Shown here: positions 14,401 through 14,963 of the stretch, one piece after another | Layout: each line of letters opens with the position of its first letter | How positions within the stretch are numbered: position 1 is the stretch's first letter | Origin: an uncultured Oscillospiraceae bacterium | GTDB lineage: Bacteria > Bacillota > Clostridia > Oscillospirales > Oscillospiraceae | Direction of reading: 5' to 3' | Assembly: GCA_934561175.1 (NCBI GenBank) | Contig: CAKTFW010000037.1 | Coordinates: forward strand, 1 to 14,963 | DNA: 14,963 nt | The notes under the pieces: model-generated | The model's input: the letters and a program-made list of their open reading frames with translations, nothing else | What the model was told of the DNA's origin: nothing | Databases searched by the model: none | Translations under genes and position numbers: made by a program

Positions 14401-14963
14401 TGCGGCATTGCGGAAACGCTGCAGCGCTTCCATATCGACCATGGAGCGCAGATCGTCGTAGTCCCAGACCTCAATTTTCTGAATCTCGTGTGAGGTACGG
14501 AAACCATCAAAGAAATGCAGGACCGGCATACTGCCTGCAATTGCAGACAGGTGCGCGATTGCGCCAAGGTCCATTGCCTGCTGCGGGTTGGACGATGCCA
14601 GCATGGCGTAACCGGTAGAACGGCAAGCCATAACATCCGAATGGTCGCCGAAAATAGACAGGGCATGAGAGGCAAGTGCACGCGCAGAAACATGGATGAC
14701 ACTCGGCAGATGTTCACCCGCAATTTTATACATATTGGGAATCATCAGCAGCAGGCCCTGAGAAGCGGTGTAGGTGGTGGTCAGTGCACCGGCCAGCAGG
14801 GAACCGTGTACAGCACCTGCGGCACCGCCTTCAGACTGCATCTCCGTAATGCGGACAGGCTGCCCAAAGATGTTTTCACGGCCGTTTGCAGACCATTTGT
14901 CTGTCAGTTCGGCCATAACAGAAGATGGCGTGATGGGGTAAATTGCCGCAACTTCTGTAAATG
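11491..14963 (-). CDS. nifJ: Pyruvate:ferredoxin (flavodoxin) oxidoreductase, 5' end cut by window edge
   Basis: A homodimeric PFOR that converts pyruvate and CoA to acetyl-CoA and CO2 while reducing ferredoxin. The frame stays open to the right edge: codons before the internal Met at 14916 read FTEVAAIYPITPSSV, the conserved PFOR N-terminus, so only about 20 residues are missing. Counting from that Met, features are EMQSEGGAAGAVHG (25-38), GRYGLGSKDTGP (326-337), two [4Fe-4S] ferredoxin sites C663/C666/C669/C673 and C719/C722/C725/C729, proximal-cluster cysteines C786, C789, C814 and C1046, and the thiamine motif GGDGWAYDIGYGG (936-948) with VYSNTGGQASK (968-978). At least 1156 residues are visible, which fits the family. 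It has its own strong terminator; the promoter is out of view. Confidence 0.97.
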   Translation of the reverse strand, partial: FTEVAAIYPITPSSVMAELTDKWSANGRENIFGQPVRITEMQSEGGAAGAVHGSLLAGALTTTYTASQGLLLMIPNMYKIAGEHLPSVIHVSARALASHALSIFGDHSDVMACRSTGYAMLASSNPQQAMDLGAIAHLSAIAGSMPVLHFFDGFRTSHEIQKIEVWDYDDLRSMVDMEALQRFRNAALNPNHPILKGSAQNPDIFFQVREASNLHYDAFPDVVEQYMDKVNEKIGTNYKPFNYYGSPDAEYVIISMGSSCDAIEEVVDYLSGQGEKVGMINVHLYRPFSAKHLLSVLPETVKKISVLDRTKESGSIGEPLYLDVVAALSNSKFKDIPIYGGRYGLGSKDTGPACYVAVYLNMMKENPQHPFTIGITDDVTHLSLPLEEHIDTQPPENKACKFWGLGSDGTVGANKNSIKIIGDHTDLNVQAYFQYDSKKSGGVTISHLRFGPKKIRSTYYVTESDFVACHNASYLEKYPMAQDCKPGGIFLINCGYDVKQLSQVLPAEAKRYIAANHVQVYTIDAEKLGAELGLGNKYNSILQAAFFKLANIIPIEDAEKYMKNAIVASYGHKGDDVIKKNFAAVDAGLQNLVKIEIPESWMNAVPAKHTASKAKRSNNEMLNEFVTKIQEPANAMTGDSIPVSALEMIADGTLPQGSAAFEKRGITSKAPSWIPDNCIQCNRCSFVCPHSVIRPFILDDKEFAAAPEDIKARRMNGKGMEKYHFSIISSVMDCTGCGSCVNVCPAKDKALEMVPLSELPNQQKSFDYAVKHYSDKHVPYDKFTVKGSQFEQPLFEFSGACAGCGETPYAKLITQLFGERMIIANATGCSSIWGGSAPTTPYTVSRNGKGPAWANSLFEDNAEFGLGMKLAVEQRREKLIDLVKKLLAGEYTHTHTRAAAQAWFNSMDHGADSLDTSKRFEKALLEDGSPAAMEIYNMRDLFPKPSVWIFGGDGWAYDIGYGGVDHVLASGKNVNLFVFDTEVYSNTGGQASKATPTGAVAQFAAAGKDIKKKDLAQIAMSYGYVYVAQIAMGADYQQTLQAIMEAEAYPGPSLIIAYAPCINHGAKAGMGHSQETMKRAVEAGYWHLFRFDPRKEHPFKLDSKAPTSNYNDYIMSEVRYSSLNRTFPERAQKLFASAEKQAKEKYDHLVKLENIK

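Noticed and set aside
1..14963. CRISPR arrays, tRNA/rRNA genes, transposases, toxin-antitoxin or defence genes
   Set aside because: Looked for on both strands; I found no regularly spaced repeats, cloverleaf-like stretches or matching protein motifs.

Overview
The window looks like chromosomal DNA from an anaerobic, low-oxygen-adapted Firmicute of the class Clostridia, probably in the Oscillospirales/Ruminococcaceae range. The reasons are the homodimeric pyruvate:ferredoxin oxidoreductase, the ferredoxin-dependent indolepyruvate oxidoreductase, strong AGGAGG-type ribosome binding sites, sigma-A-type promoters, and a GC content I judge by eye to be near 50%. Genes are tightly packed and no gap exceeds about 160 bases. 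I see no tRNA, rRNA, CRISPR array, insertion sequence, phage gene or other sign of horizontal transfer.

Layout. (1) 1-151, + strand: the C-terminal end of a heavy-metal P-type ATPase, followed by a bidirectional terminator. (2) 239-3002, - strand: glycerol kinase (glpK), then a PLP-dependent class I/II aminotransferase, 28 bases apart. (3) 3091-5264, + strand: a monoacylglycerol-lipase-like hydrolase divergent from glpK, a 39-residue small protein, truA translationally coupled to it, and an ArsC/Spx-fold protein starting at a TTG that overlaps the truA stop. (4) 5299-7910, - strand: an operon of a TrpR/YerC-like regulator, iorA and iorB, with a 1-base gap between the first two and an 11-base overlap between the last two. 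(5) 8072-9706, + strand: an AMP-forming acyl-CoA ligase divergent from that operon, driven by a perfect-consensus promoter. (6) 9810-11348, - strand: a sodium:solute symporter. (7) 11491-14963, - strand: pyruvate:ferredoxin oxidoreductase (nifJ/PFOR), whose first codons run off the right edge.

How the genes may work together. The aminotransferase, IorAB, the acyl-CoA ligase and PFOR all act on 2-oxoacids or acyl-CoAs. This fits fermentation of amino acids and pyruvate with electrons delivered to ferredoxin. The divergent glpK and hydrolase could take a monoacylglycerol to glycerol and then to glycerol 3-phosphate. These pathway links rest on gene neighbourhood and family knowledge, not on direct evidence.

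Nothing here is clearly a new kind of system. The most interesting part is the control region between the TrpR-like/iorAB operon and the acyl-CoA ligase. It holds a perfect 12-bp palindrome inside the spacer of the operon's promoter and a textbook TTGACA-N17-TATAAT promoter facing the other way. Several start codons suggested by longest open frames are wrong here. The better starts are at 4923, 7606, 8072 and 11348, and nifJ begins beyond the window.
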